Assembly: GCF_004114955.1 (NCBI RefSeq)
Contig: NZ_CP030053.1
Span: forward strand, 5,456,001-5,520,000
Direction of reading: 5' to 3'
Length of the DNA: 64,000 nucleotides
Source of the DNA: Bradyrhizobium guangzhouense
Lineage (GTDB): Bacteria > Pseudomonadota > Alphaproteobacteria > Rhizobiales > Xanthobacteraceae
Part shown: piece after piece, positions 15,984 through 25,462 of the stretch
How positions within the stretch are numbered: position 1 is the stretch's first letter
Layout: each line of letters starts with the position of its first letter
Program-made: the position numbers and the translations under genes
Notes under the pieces: model-generated
Seen by the model: only the letters and a program-made list of their open reading frames with translations
What the model was told of the DNA's origin: nothing
Database searches by the model: none

Positions 15984-16943
15984 ATGAGCGACAAGCTGAC
16001 GCCGATCGAGATCGGCCTGACGGCCGCGATCGTCGCGATCGAGGATCACGAGCCGCTGGTGTTGACCGCGCGCGGCGCTGACGGGCTCGCCGGGCTGCCG
16101 TTCGGTCCATTCGATGCGCCGAGCCATCGCACCTTCGAGATCGGTCTGCGCGCCTGGGTCGAGGAACAGGCGGGACTGCGGCTCGGCTATGTCGAGCAGC
16201 TCTACACGTTCGGCGATCGCGGCCGTCATGCCGAGGCGGGCGACACCGGCGCGCATATGGTGTCGATCGGCTATCTGGCGCTGACGCGCGGCGCCGAGGG
16301 CGCTGCGAATGCCGCAAGCTTCGAGCCCTGGTATCGGTTCTTCCCCTGGGAGGACTGGCGCGAGGCGCCACCTGCGATCATCGCCCGTGACATCATCCCG
16401 GCGCTGACGGCATGGGCCGAGGAGGAGCCGCCCGAGACGACGCGCGCGCTACCGCGCAGGGATCGCGTGCGGTTCTATTTCGGCCTCGAGGGTGCTTCCT
16501 GGGACGAGGAGCGCGTGCTCGACCGCTATGAGTTGCTCTACGAGGCCGGCCTCGTCGAGGAAGCCCGGCGCGATGGCCGCCCTGCGGCACTGGCGCGCAA
16601 GACGCTGCCAGCGCTCGGCACGTCCATGCGCTTCGACCATCGCCGGATCCTCGCCACCGCGATCGCCAGGCTGCGCGCAAAGCTGAAGTATCGTCCTGTG
16701 GTGTTTGAACTTTTGCCCGCCGAGTTCACACTCACTGAGTTGCAGTATACGGTGGAGGCGATCTCCGGCCGGCACCTGCACAAGCAGAATTTCCGTCGTC
16801 TGGTCGAAACCGAGGCGCTGGTCGAACCGACCGGCGAGATGTCGACACAGACGGGCGGGAGACCGGCGGCGCTCTATCGCTTCCGCCGCGACGTGCTCCA
16901 GGAACGGCCGGCGCCCGGTTTGCGCGTCCGCTCCCGGCGCTAG
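15984..16943 (+). CDS. Nudix-related NAD regulator (NrtR/NadQ-type, COG4111-like)
   Basis: A 319-residue protein with an N-terminal Nudix fold (residues 8-145) whose catalytic box is degenerate (LPFGPFDAPSHRTFEIGLRA lacks the REUxEE glutamates), followed by a C-terminal winged-helix region (about 215-305; FTLTELQYTVEAISGRHLHKQNFRRLVE). That is the architecture of Nudix-related regulators of NAD metabolism, where the Nudix domain senses a nucleotide and the winged helix binds DNA. I recognise it as the alphaproteobacterial group often labelled NAD regulator. The nadABC operon with twin palindromes 9 kb downstream is its likely target. The link is an inference. Confidence 0.78.
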   Translation: MSDKLTPIEIGLTAAIVAIEDHEPLVLTARGADGLAGLPFGPFDAPSHRTFEIGLRAWVEEQAGLRLGYVEQLYTFGDRGRHAEAGDTGAHMVSIGYLALTRGAEGAANAASFEPWYRFFPWEDWREAPPAIIARDIIPALTAWAEEEPPETTRALPRRDRVRFYFGLEGASWDEERVLDRYELLYEAGLVEEARRDGRPAALARKTLPALGTSMRFDHRRILATAIARLRAKLKYRPVVFELLPAEFTLTELQYTVEAISGRHLHKQNFRRLVETEALVEPTGEMSTQTGGRPAALYRFRRDVLQERPAPGLRVRSRR

Positions 16944-16990
16944 ATCAAAGATTGCGGTCGGCCCCTGCCTGCCGATTGCCAGGAGGCCCC

Positions 16991-19702
16991 ATGTTCGACG
17001 CCCCGTTCGACGTCTTTGCAGTGATGATTGCGATCGCCGCGTTCCTGATCGCGCTGAAAGCGTCGAACCAGGCGACCGAGCTGCGCCGTCGGCTGCGCTC
17101 GCTGGAGGCCGCTCTGCAGGCGCAGCGCCAGCTTCAGCCACCGCCACCGCTGCCTGTGCAGGAGCAGCCAAGCACGCCGGAGACATCTGCGGCAGAGCCG
17201 CCGCCGCTGGCGCCGGAAGCCGAGGCTGCGCCGCCGCTCGTCACCGAAGAGGCTTCGCCACCCCCGCTCGAACCGAGTGCTGAAGCCGGCCTCGCAGCCG
17301 ATGCGCCGCCGTCATTGCCCGCGCCGGCGCCCGGCTTCGAGGAGCGGCTCGGCACCCGCTGGGTGGTGTGGATCGGCGGCCTGGCGCTCGCGCTCGGCGG
17401 CTTCTTCATGGTGCGCTATTCGATCGAAGCGGGCCTCGTCGGCCCCGGCGTGCGCGTGTTCCTGGGCGGCCTGTTCGCAGCCGCGCTGCTCGGTGCCGGC
17501 GAGTGGACGCGGCGCAAGGAAAGCATCTCGAGCATCGCAGCGCTGCCGATCGCCAACATCCCCGCGATCCTCACCGCGGCCGGAACGGCGGTGGCGTTCG
17601 CGACCGTGTATGCCGCCTACGCGCTCTATGGCTTCCTGGTGCCCGCCACCGCCTTCGTGCTGCTCGGCATCGTTGCGATGGGCACGCTCGCGGCGGCGCT
17701 GCTGCACGGGCCGGCGCTCGCAGGCCTCGGCGTGGTCGGCGCCTTCGCGACGCCGGTGCTGGTCTCCAGCGGCAAGTCGGACTATTGGGCGCTGTACATT
17801 TATCTTGCCATCGTCACCGCCGCGAGCTTCGGCCTCGCCCGCATCAGGCTGTGGCGCTGGCTGGCCGTCACGACGATCGTCTTCGCAGTGCTCTGGATCT
17901 TCCCGGGCCTCGACACCGGTGACATGCACGTCGCGCCGCATGCGTTCCATGTGATGTCAGGCTTCGTGCTCGCCGCGCTGCTCGTGGTCTGCGGCTTCAT
18001 GTTTGGCCCCACCATCGAGGACGGACAGATCGAACCGGTGTCGTCGAGCGCGCTCGGCGCCTATCTGTTCGGCGCGATGCTGATCGTATTGTCGAGTGCG
18101 CATGCCGACCTGTCGCTGATCGCCTTCACGCTGCTCGTTGCTGCGACGCTGTTCGTCGCCTGGCGCGCGGACGCCGCCGTCGGCGCGCTGGGCGCGGCCG
18201 CGGCAACCGTGTTCATCGTGTTCGCCGAATGGGCGGTGCGCGCCAATCCTGACATGCTGGTGCTGCCTGGCGGCGCGATGCCGGGCATCACGCCGACCGC
18301 AACCGACAGTGCGGTGACGCAGCATCTGGTGATGGCTGCGATCTTTGCCGCCGGCTTCGGCATCGCCGGCTTCTTCGCGCAAGGCCGATCGAATTCGGCG
18401 ATCATTCCCGTGGTGTGGTCGGCGGCGGGTGTCGCGACGCCCATCGCGATCCTCGTCGCGCTCTACGCCCGCATTGCCCATCTCGACCGCTCGATTCCGT
18501 TCGCGATCCTCGCGGTGCTGCTCGCCGCCGCCTTTGGCTTTGCGACCGAAACACTGACCCGCCGTCAAACCCGGCCGGGCCTTGCGATCTCGACGGCCCT
18601 GTTCGCGACCGGCACGCTCGGCGCGCTGGCGTTGGCGCTGACCTTCGCGCTGGAGAAGGGCTGGCTCACCATCGCGCTGGCGCTGATGTCGCTCGGCACC
18701 GCCTGGATTGCGCTGCAGCGACCTATCCCGTTCCTGCGCTGGCTCGCCGCGATCTTCGCCGGCATCGTCACCTCGCGCATCCTCTATGACCCGCGCATCG
18801 TCGGCGATGCCGTCGGCACCACGCCGATCTTCAATTGGCTGCTGTGGGGCTATGGCCTGCCGGCCGCCTCCTTCTGGGGGGCGAGCATCTTCCTGCGCCG
18901 CAGGGGCGACGATGCACCGCTGCGCATGGTGGAGGCGGCCGCGATCCTGTTCACCGCGCTGCTCGCCTTCATGGAGGTCCGCCACTTCGCGACCGGCGGG
19001 GACATGATCGCATCGCCCTCGCTGATCGAGGCCGCCCTGCAGGTCTGCGTGGCGCTGGCCATGGCGATCGGACTGGAGCGGTTGCGGCTGCGCAGCCACA
19101 GCATCGTGCACAATGTGGGCGCGATCGTGCTCACGGCGATCGCCGGCTTCATCGGCGTGTTAGGCCTGCTGTTCCTGGAGAATCCGCTGCTGTGGCACAT
19201 TGATGTCGGCGGCGCCTTGTTCAACCTGCTGCTGCTCGGCTACGCCCTGCCCGCGGTGCTGATGCTGCTGCTCGCTTATGCGGTGGCCGACGCGCGGGGC
19301 AAGATCTATGCGAATACGATTGCGGGCTCGGCGCTGGTGTTTGCGCTCGTCTACCTGACGCTGGAGATCCGCCGCTTCTATCACGGCCCGTTCCTCACCA
19401 GCGGCGAGACCACGGGCGCCGAGCAATACACCTATTCGATCGGCTGGCTCGCCTTCGGCGTCGTGCTGCTCGGCATCGGTATTCTCGCCAACTCCGAGCG
19501 GGCGCGCCTGGCGTCGGCCGCCGTCATCGCGCTGACGATCCTGAAGGCCTTCGTCATCGACATGTCGACGCTGACGGGCGTCTACCGGGCGCTGTCGTTC
19601 ATGGGCCTCGGCATCGTGCTGGTCGCGATCGGCTGGCTCTACCAGCGCATCCTATTCCGGCGGCAGGCAACGCCACCGCCGGCTCCCCAGACGGGCAGCT
19701 GA
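16991..19702 (+). CDS. DUF2339 multi-pass membrane protein, 903 aa
   Basis: A very large inner-membrane protein. After an N-terminal transmembrane segment (residues 5-22) come a short coiled coil (25-50) and a proline/glutamate/alanine-rich linker (50-115), then more than twenty hydrophobic segments to the C-terminus. This is the DUF2339 pattern of uncharacterised membrane proteins. The start is fixed by a strong AGGAGG ribosome site four bases from ATG 16991. The gene stands alone, convergent with the chemotaxis receptor gene four bases away. Role unknown; cell-envelope function is a guess. Confidence 0.85.
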   Translation: MFDAPFDVFAVMIAIAAFLIALKASNQATELRRRLRSLEAALQAQRQLQPPPPLPVQEQPSTPETSAAEPPPLAPEAEAAPPLVTEEASPPPLEPSAEAGLAADAPPSLPAPAPGFEERLGTRWVVWIGGLALALGGFFMVRYSIEAGLVGPGVRVFLGGLFAAALLGAGEWTRRKESISSIAALPIANIPAILTAAGTAVAFATVYAAYALYGFLVPATAFVLLGIVAMGTLAAALLHGPALAGLGVVGAFATPVLVSSGKSDYWALYIYLAIVTAASFGLARIRLWRWLAVTTIVFAVLWIFPGLDTGDMHVAPHAFHVMSGFVLAALLVVCGFMFGPTIEDGQIEPVSSSALGAYLFGAMLIVLSSAHADLSLIAFTLLVAATLFVAWRADAAVGALGAAAATVFIVFAEWAVRANPDMLVLPGGAMPGITPTATDSAVTQHLVMAAIFAAGFGIAGFFAQGRSNSAIIPVVWSAAGVATPIAILVALYARIAHLDRSIPFAILAVLLAAAFGFATETLTRRQTRPGLAISTALFATGTLGALALALTFALEKGWLTIALALMSLGTAWIALQRPIPFLRWLAAIFAGIVTSRILYDPRIVGDAVGTTPIFNWLLWGYGLPAASFWGASIFLRRRGDDAPLRMVEAAAILFTALLAFMEVRHFATGGDMIASPSLIEAALQVCVALAMAIGLERLRLRSHSIVHNVGAIVLTAIAGFIGVLGLLFLENPLLWHIDVGGALFNLLLLGYALPAVLMLLLAYAVADARGKIYANTIAGSALVFALVYLTLEIRRFYHGPFLTSGETTGAEQYTYSIGWLAFGVVLLGIGILANSERARLASAAVIALTILKAFVIDMSTLTGVYRALSFMGLGIVLVAIGWLYQRILFRRQATPPPAPQTGS

Positions 19703-19706
19703 AAAA

Positions 19707-21395
19707 TCAGGCCGCGCGGACCGACTCCAGGAACTGCGCGACCTCGACCTTGAGACGTGTGCTGTCGGTCGCCAGCGACTTCGCCGCCGACAGGACTTCG
19801 ACCGACGCTTCGCCGGTCTCGATCGCACCGCGCTGCACGTCGGTGATGTTCGACGAGACCTCCTGGGTGCCAACCGAGGCCTGCTGGACGTTGCGCGAGA
19901 TCTCCTGCGTCGCCGCGCCCTGCTCCTCGACCGCGGCGGCGATCGCCGCCGCGACTTCCGACAGCCGCTCGATGGTGCCGCCAATCTCCTGGATGGCGCT
20001 GACGGATTCCTGCGTCGCGGCCTGAATGCCCGATACCTGCGCCCCGATTTCGCCGGTCGCCTTCGCGGTCTGTTCGGCCAGCGCCTTCACCTCGGAGGCG
20101 ACGACGGCGAAGCCGCGGCCCGCTTCGCCCGCGCGCGCGGCCTCGATGGTGGCGTTCAGCGCCAGGAGATTGGTCTGGCCCGCGATGGTGTTGATGAGCT
20201 CGACGACGTCGCCGATGCGGGCGGCCGCCTGCGACAGCTCGTTGACCCGCTCATTGGTCCGCGACGCCTGCTCGACGGCCTCCGCCGCCATCCGCGCCGA
20301 ATCCTGCACGCGGCGGCTGATCTCGGTGATGGAGGACGACAGCTCCTCGGAGGCGGATGCCACCGCCTGCACGTTGGTGGAGGCTTCCTCGGAAGCCGCG
20401 GCGACGACGGTCGCCAGCTCCTGGCCGCGCTGGGCCGTGTTGGTCAGCGTCGACGCGGACGCCTCGAGCTCGGTCGAGGCCGACGACACGGTGCCAACGA
20501 CCTCGCCGATCATGGCTTCGAACTTGCTGGTGATGGCGTCGACGCGGCGGCCACGCTCGATCTTGGCCTCGGCGTCGAGCCTCGCCGCCTCGTCGGCCTC
20601 GCGCTTGGCGATCAGCGCTTCCTTGAAGATCTGGAGCGCGTCCGCCATCGAGCCTATCTCGGTCTTCTCGCCGCGATGCGGCACCTCGGCCGACAGATCG
20701 CCCTCACCGAGCAATTGCATCGGCTTGATGATGGAAGCAATGCCGCGCGAGACGTCGCGCACGAGATAGTAGGCCGCACCGATCGCGATCACGACCGAAA
20801 GCACGATGATGCCGACCAGCACGCGAAAGATGGTGGCGTAGCTGTCGGCCGCCTGCTTCGTCTCCAGCTCGGCACCGTGGTTGTTCAGCTCAATGCCCTT
20901 CTGGAGCAGCGGATCGGCCGCCTGGGCCATCTTCGCGACCTTGGTCTGCAGCATCTCGTTGGCTTCAGTCGGGAACTTGCCGGGACTCTTGCGCGACAGC
21001 GCCATCGTCTCCTGAACGCCGGTCAGGTACTGCGCCCAAGCCTTGGCCCACTGTTCGTAGATCGAGCGTTCCTCCGGTGAGGTAATGAGGCCTTCATAGA
21101 TCTTGCGGGTGGTCTCGATGCGCTCGCGCAAGGGAACCATGCGCTTCTCTGCGGCGTCCTTGCCCTCAATGCTCTCCTGCATGAGATGCAGACGAAGGAC
21201 GACGCGCAGCTCGTTGATGTCAGCCCGCATCGAGCCCAGCGCACGCACGCTCGGCAGCCAGCTCTCCGCGATCTCAACCGTGTGGGAATTGATGTTCTGC
21301 ATCGTTCCGATCGCAACGACGCCGACACCGGCGAGCGAGAGCACGAGGACCGACAACACAGTCAGAAGCTTGAAGACGATCGACAATTTCGACAT
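19707..21395 (-). CDS. methyl-accepting chemotaxis protein
   Basis: A 562-residue chemoreceptor. Transmembrane segment 1 is residues 8-30 and segment 2 about 188-210, enclosing a helical periplasmic sensor of the four-helix-bundle type. A HAMP domain follows (about 210-265), then the signalling domain with the hairpin tip [16 protein letters not shown] around residue 440. The C-terminus has no NWETF-like methylase tether. It would signal through CheW/CheA to control swimming. Ligand unknown. Start ATG 21395; a GTG codon immediately before is also possible. Confidence 0.93.
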   Translation of the reverse strand: MSKLSIVFKLLTVLSVLVLSLAGVGVVAIGTMQNINSHTVEIAESWLPSVRALGSMRADINELRVVLRLHLMQESIEGKDAAEKRMVPLRERIETTRKIYEGLITSPEERSIYEQWAKAWAQYLTGVQETMALSRKSPGKFPTEANEMLQTKVAKMAQAADPLLQKGIELNNHGAELETKQAADSYATIFRVLVGIIVLSVVIAIGAAYYLVRDVSRGIASIIKPMQLLGEGDLSAEVPHRGEKTEIGSMADALQIFKEALIAKREADEAARLDAEAKIERGRRVDAITSKFEAMIGEVVGTVSSASTELEASASTLTNTAQRGQELATVVAAASEEASTNVQAVASASEELSSSITEISRRVQDSARMAAEAVEQASRTNERVNELSQAAARIGDVVELINTIAGQTNLLALNATIEAARAGEAGRGFAVVASEVKALAEQTAKATGEIGAQVSGIQAATQESVSAIQEIGGTIERLSEVAAAIAAAVEEQGAATQEISRNVQQASVGTQEVSSNITDVQRGAIETGEASVEVLSAAKSLATDSTRLKVEVAQFLESVRAA

Positions 21396-21682
21396 CACGA
21401 CAAATCCCGATGAGACCTAAACGCACACGTTACCTGCGCCACGACCGTCACGACGGACGGCAGGGCGGGTCATTCCAACAATTCTGGCTGGTTCTTATCC
21501 GGTAAGATTGCGCACATAGTTGCAAGCAGCCGTTAACAGAGGCCTACGTGGAACTACGGATGCGACAATTGTGGCCGTTATTTCTTTTGCAACCATTTGT
21601 TGCAGCCTGTCCGAACATCCCCTCCTGGCCAAGCCGGTGCATCGCCGCCGGACAGGCCCGGTTCACGCGCTTGAGAAGCTAA

Positions 21683-21955
21683 TCACGGCCGCCGGTCGTT
21701 ACCCATGCTCCTCGCTGGTGCAGCACACACGGCCTCGCTGACCAGGCTGATGCGAAAGACCTGCTGCTTGTTCTCGTCGAGCAGCTCCATGCTCCACTTC
21801 GCGTTGGGCTTCAGATTGCGGGCGATGCTGCCGAGCAGATTGGCGCACACCTCGGTCATCTCGGTCCAGGCCGCGGCGCGATCCTCGAACTCGTACGGCT
21901 GATCAGCCGCGCCGGAATAGCGCCCGGTGCTGATGCGAAAGAAATAGAGCGACAT
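21683..21955 (-). CDS. DUF6894-type small protein, 90 aa
   Basis: A 90-residue protein starting MSLYFFRISTGRYSG, with DRAAAWTEMTEVCANLLGSIAR and MELLDENKQQVFRISL. This matches the small rhizobial family typified by a YFFRI/YYFHI opening strand, a one-helix insertion and a final beta hairpin (DUF6894). Such genes are often present in many copies and have no known function. The ribosome site is weak. Confidence 0.65.
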   Translation of the reverse strand: MSLYFFRISTGRYSGAADQPYEFEDRAAAWTEMTEVCANLLGSIARNLKPNAKWSMELLDENKQQVFRISLVSEAVCAAPARSMGNDRRP

Positions 21956-22115
21956 TATTGAACTCTTGCGTAGGGCCGCCTCCCGGCCGTTACGCAGGCT
22001 GGGGCGACAGTCGCTACCAAGGCATAAAAACCGCGGGCCGTATGATTACGGCGCCACGGCTTGCCGCGCGATGCATTCGTCAAATGCAGGTAAACCGAGC
22101 GCAGTTGCGCTCGTA

Positions 22116-22730
22116 TCACTCGGTCGAGCGGCGCAGCTCCAGCGGACCTTCGTTCTTCGAATCCGACTTTGGCTCGGCCTTCGCTTCCGACTTCACCGGC
22201 TCGATCCGGCGGCTCTCGACCCGCGGCGTCTCGACCCGCGCGGCGACTTCGGTACTGGGCGCATTGATCGAACCGGTCTGCTCTGAGGTATGCAGCGAGC
22301 GCGGCCGTGCGACGGCGCGGGCCATCAGCATCTGGTTGCCACCCTGGTGATGGAAGTCGCAATAGGCGAAGCCCATGCCCGAGACGGAGCCGCGGAAGCT
22401 GCGATCGTCGGTTTTTTCCAGGTTGAAACAAGGCTCAAACGGGATGCCCTTGATCGAGGCGCAGACGTTCTGGCCGCGGATCTGGAGGGTGTTGCCGGGA
22501 AGCCGGATGTGGCGCACCGGGCCCGAGCCCGAGAACTGCACCGCACCGGCGGCGCCGAGATCGTCGAGGATGCGGCCTGCACCGCGGGTGCCGTCGAAAC
22601 AGGTGAAGGCGAAGACCTTGCCGGCGACGAAGCGACGAGCCTCGTCCGCGTTCATACTCCCAGCCAAGGCGACGGCCGGCGCTAACGTCACGACTGCCGT
22701 GACAGCCCCCAACACAATACGCGCAAGCAT
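22116..22730 (-). CDS. exported hypothetical protein with charged C-terminal tail
   Basis: A 204-residue protein with a signal peptide (MLARIVLGAVTAVVTLAPAVALA, cleavage near residue 23). The mature domain, about residues 25-140, has several cysteines (FTCFDG, QNVCAS, EPCFNL, AYCDFHH) that could pair as disulfides in the periplasm. The last 60 residues are a low-complexity Glu/Lys/Arg/Ser tail. I chose ATG 22730 (GGAG six bases upstream) over a TTG two codons earlier. No family recognised. Confidence 0.7.
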   Translation of the reverse strand: MLARIVLGAVTAVVTLAPAVALAGSMNADEARRFVAGKVFAFTCFDGTRGAGRILDDLGAAGAVQFSGSGPVRHIRLPGNTLQIRGQNVCASIKGIPFEPCFNLEKTDDRSFRGSVSGMGFAYCDFHHQGGNQMLMARAVARPRSLHTSEQTGSINAPSTEVAARVETPRVESRRIEPVKSEAKAEPKSDSKNEGPLELRRSTE

Positions 22731-22842
22731 GCTCAACTCCGAACCAACCCCGCAGCGGGCGATGCCTTATCTCTTTACCCGCTGCTTACCATACTAACCA
22801 AGGCAACATTGAAGCAGCTTGGTTGGCAAAGTCTGAACGCCG

Positions 22843-23829
22843 TTAGAGAATTTTTACCACGATGCGACCGCGGACCTGGCCGGCCAAGATTTTCGCGCCC
22901 CATTCCGGAACCTGGTCGAGCGAAATTTCCGTAGTAATTTCAGCTAGTTTTGCCCGATCAAGGTCGGAGGCGAGGCGTTGCCAGGCGGCTTTTCGCGGCT
23001 CGATGGGACACATCACAGAATCGATGCCGAGAAGGCACACCCCGCGCAAAATGAAGGGCGCGACCGAAGACGGCAGATCCATGCCGGCCGCAAGACCGCA
23101 GGCGGCAATGGCGCCACCGTACCTGGTCATCGACAACAGGTTCGCCAGCGTGGTCGAGCCGACGCTGTCGACGCCACCCGCCCAGCGCTCCTTGGCAAGC
23201 GGCTTTGCCGGTGCAGACAATTCATTGCGGTCGGTCACCTCGGCAGCACCTAAGCTCTTCAGATAGTCGGCCTCGGACGCACGGCCGGTCGAGGCGATGA
23301 CGTGGTAGCCGAGCCGGGACAACAGGGCGGTGGCGACCGAGCCGACGCCGCCGGCCGCGCCCGTCACGACGACAGGACCGCTTTTCGGCGAGACGCCGTG
23401 CTTCTCCAGCGCCAGCACGGAGAGCATCGCGGTGAAGCCGGCGGTGCCGATCGCCATGGCATCGCGCGCCGACAGGCCTTGCGGCAGGGCGACCAGCCAG
23501 TCGCCCTTCACCCGCGCCTTTTCGGCATAGGCGCCGAGATGGGTCTCGCCCATGCCCCAGCCGGTGCAGACGACCTTGTCGCCGGCCTTCCATTGCGGAT
23601 GGGAGGAGGCCTCGACCGTGCCGGCGAAATCGATGCCGGCAATCATCGGGAAGCGGCGCACCACCGGCGCCTTGCCTGTCAGCGCGAGGCCGTCCTTGTA
23701 GTTCAGCGTCGACCATTCGACGCGGACGGTGACGTCGCCGTCCATCAGCTCGGCGTCGTCGAACTGGGTGAGCGCGGCAGTGGTGCCCTTGTCCGCCTTG
23801 TCGATCCTGACAGCCTTGAATGTGCCCAC
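22843..23829 (-). CDS. acuI: acrylyl-CoA reductase AcuI / YhdH family NADPH oxidoreductase
   Basis: A 328-residue zinc-independent medium-chain dehydrogenase of the YhdH/YhfP/AcuI subgroup, which reduces acryloyl-CoA to propionyl-CoA with NADPH. Motifs include [24 protein letters not shown] and the nucleotide-binding loop [13 protein letters not shown] (about residues 150-162). Catalytic-zinc cysteines are absent, as expected. The start is a GTG with GGGAG eight bases upstream. It is cotranscribed or at least codirectional with the upstream MFS carrier (42-base gap). The physiological substrate could also be another enoyl-CoA or quinone. Confidence 0.85.
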   Translation of the reverse strand: MGTFKAVRIDKADKGTTAALTQFDDAELMDGDVTVRVEWSTLNYKDGLALTGKAPVVRRFPMIAGIDFAGTVEASSHPQWKAGDKVVCTGWGMGETHLGAYAEKARVKGDWLVALPQGLSARDAMAIGTAGFTAMLSVLALEKHGVSPKSGPVVVTGAAGGVGSVATALLSRLGYHVIASTGRASEADYLKSLGAAEVTDRNELSAPAKPLAKERWAGGVDSVGSTTLANLLSMTRYGGAIAACGLAAGMDLPSSVAPFILRGVCLLGIDSVMCPIEPRKAAWQRLASDLDRAKLAEITTEISLDQVPEWGAKILAGQVRGRIVVKIL

Positions 23830-23871
23830 GGCTTGAACTCCCTGACTTGTTTGACCGGGATGTTTAGCCGA

Positions 23872-25122
23872 TCAGGCCGGCTGCGCAACCGCTCGTGCGA
23901 CCGGCTTCTCCACGATCGGGAGATTGATCAGCGCCGAGAGCACGCCGAACAGGATCGAGAGCCACCAGATCGGCGTGTAGGAGCCGAATTTCTCGAAGAC
24001 GATGCCCCCTAACCAGACGCCGAGGAAACCACCGACCTGGTGGCTGACGAAGGCAAAGCCATAGAGCGTCGCCAGCCACCGCGTGCCGAACATCAGCGCC
24101 ACCAGCGCTGAGGTCGGCGGCACGGTCGACAGCCAGGTGAGGCCCGAGACCGCACCGAAGGCGATCGCCGAGAACGGCGTGATCGGGAACGAAATGAAGG
24201 CCAGCGTTGCCAGCGCGCGGGTGAAATAGATGACCGAGAGGATGTAGCGCTTGGGCAGCGAGTTCTGGAGATAGCCGACGCTGAGCGAGCCCATGATGTT
24301 GAACAGGCCGATCGCCGCGATCACCCAGCCGCCGGTTTGCGTCGAGATGCCGCGATCGACCAGGAACGCCGGCAGATGCACGGTGATGAAGGCGAGCTGG
24401 AAGCCGCAGGTGAAGAAGCCGAGCACCAGCAGCACGTAGGAGCGATGGCCGAAGGCCTCGGCGAGCGCCCTGGTGATGGTCTGCTCATCCGCAGGCGCTG
24501 CGCCGGCAGTGGTTGCGACCGGTGGCGTCGAGATCGCCAGCGACAGAGGAATTATCAGCAGCATCAGGAAGCCGAATACGGTGAGCGCCTGTTGCCAGCC
24601 GAAATTGTCGATCAGCGCGACGCCAACAGGCGCGAACAGGAACTGGCCGAGCGAGCCCGCCGCCGTGCCGGCGCCGAGCGCAAGACCGCGCTTCTCGGCC
24701 GGCAACAGTTTCGTGAACGCCGACAGCACCAGATTGAACGAGCAGCCGGCGAGGCCAAAGCCGACCATCACGCCCGCGCCGATGTTGAGCGACATCGGCG
24801 TCGACGAATAGCGCATCAGCAGAAGACCGCCGGCATAGAGCAGCGCACCGACGCACATCACACGAAACAGGCCGAAGCGATCGGCGATCGCGCCGGCAAA
24901 CGGCTGGCCCAATCCCCACAACAGATTCTGGAAGGCGATGGCGAGGCCGAACACGTCACGGCCCCAGGCGAATTCATGGCTCATCGGCTGCACGAAGAAA
25001 CCCAGCGCCGAGCGCGGACCGAAGCCGAGCATGCCGATCGCGCAACCGCAGAAGATGATGACGGCCGGCGTGCGCCATTGAGAGGAACGAGAGGGAGCGA
25101 ATTCGCCCGCTTGGATCGACAT
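23872..25122 (-). CDS. MFS transporter (12 TM)
   Basis: A 416-residue major-facilitator protein with two six-helix halves. The family loops are visible: GQPFAGAIADRFGLFRV after TM2 and VGYLQNSLPKRYILSV after TM8. It resembles the oxalate/formate or monocarboxylate-type group (GFFVQPMSHEFAWGRDVFGLA). I start at ATG 25122 with GAGGA upstream; the frame extends 52 residues further up but without hydrophobic sequence. It is divergent from nadA and sits 42 bases ahead of acuI, so it may import or export a short carboxylate handled by that enzyme. Substrate unknown. Confidence 0.85.
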   Translation of the reverse strand: MSIQAGEFAPSRSSQWRTPAVIIFCGCAIGMLGFGPRSALGFFVQPMSHEFAWGRDVFGLAIAFQNLLWGLGQPFAGAIADRFGLFRVMCVGALLYAGGLLLMRYSSTPMSLNIGAGVMVGFGLAGCSFNLVLSAFTKLLPAEKRGLALGAGTAAGSLGQFLFAPVGVALIDNFGWQQALTVFGFLMLLIIPLSLAISTPPVATTAGAAPADEQTITRALAEAFGHRSYVLLVLGFFTCGFQLAFITVHLPAFLVDRGISTQTGGWVIAAIGLFNIMGSLSVGYLQNSLPKRYILSVIYFTRALATLAFISFPITPFSAIAFGAVSGLTWLSTVPPTSALVALMFGTRWLATLYGFAFVSHQVGGFLGVWLGGIVFEKFGSYTPIWWLSILFGVLSALINLPIVEKPVARAVAQPA

Positions 25123-25346
25123 GGTGTTCCTCATCCGGCGCTGGCGATCCGCAAACCGCCGACCGCTGATCAGCCGTTTAATGCAGGTGCATGAAAATCG
25201 AAAGTCAAAAATGATTGCGTTCCGCAAAGGGCTATTGCGGGAGCACTGCGTTTTATCGCGGCCTCCACTGGCGCCCATAGCGCGGCTTGACGGAAATGTG
25301 TCCGGCCGGGCCTAGCGGCTTGCCAAAGGGCGTGTTATCTTAGATT
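25123..25346. promoter_or_regulatory. upstream region of the MFS gene with candidate palindrome
   Basis: The 340-base gap between the MFS and nadA genes holds no credible gene. The MFS side contains a 13-base palindrome TTGCGTTCCGCAA at 25215-25227, about 93 bases from the MFS start, with another CTATTGCGGGAG half just downstream. It could be an operator for the MFS-acuI pair. Evidence is symmetry alone. Confidence 0.3.
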
Positions 25347-25437
25347 TACTCAGATTGAGTATATCAAAGCTCTGGCGAAATCCCCACCGGCCCTCTCGGC
25401 CGGATTTCTCAGCGCCCATATATACTCAAATCGAGCA
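25347..25437. promoter_or_regulatory. twin palindromic operator upstream of nadABC
   Basis: Two related sites precede nadA: TACTCAGATTGAGTA at 25347-25361 (perfect six-base arms) and TACTCAAATCGAGCA at 25423-25437 (one arm degenerate). Their starts are 76 bases apart. The proximal site is 25 bases from the nadA ATG, around the probable promoter or leader. Such paired TACTC...GAGTA sites fit a dimeric NAD-responsive repressor, probably the Nudix-type regulator at 15984-16943. Binding is inferred. Confidence 0.75.
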
Positions 25438-25462
25438 TAATTGACATGCACGGGAGGCTTCG

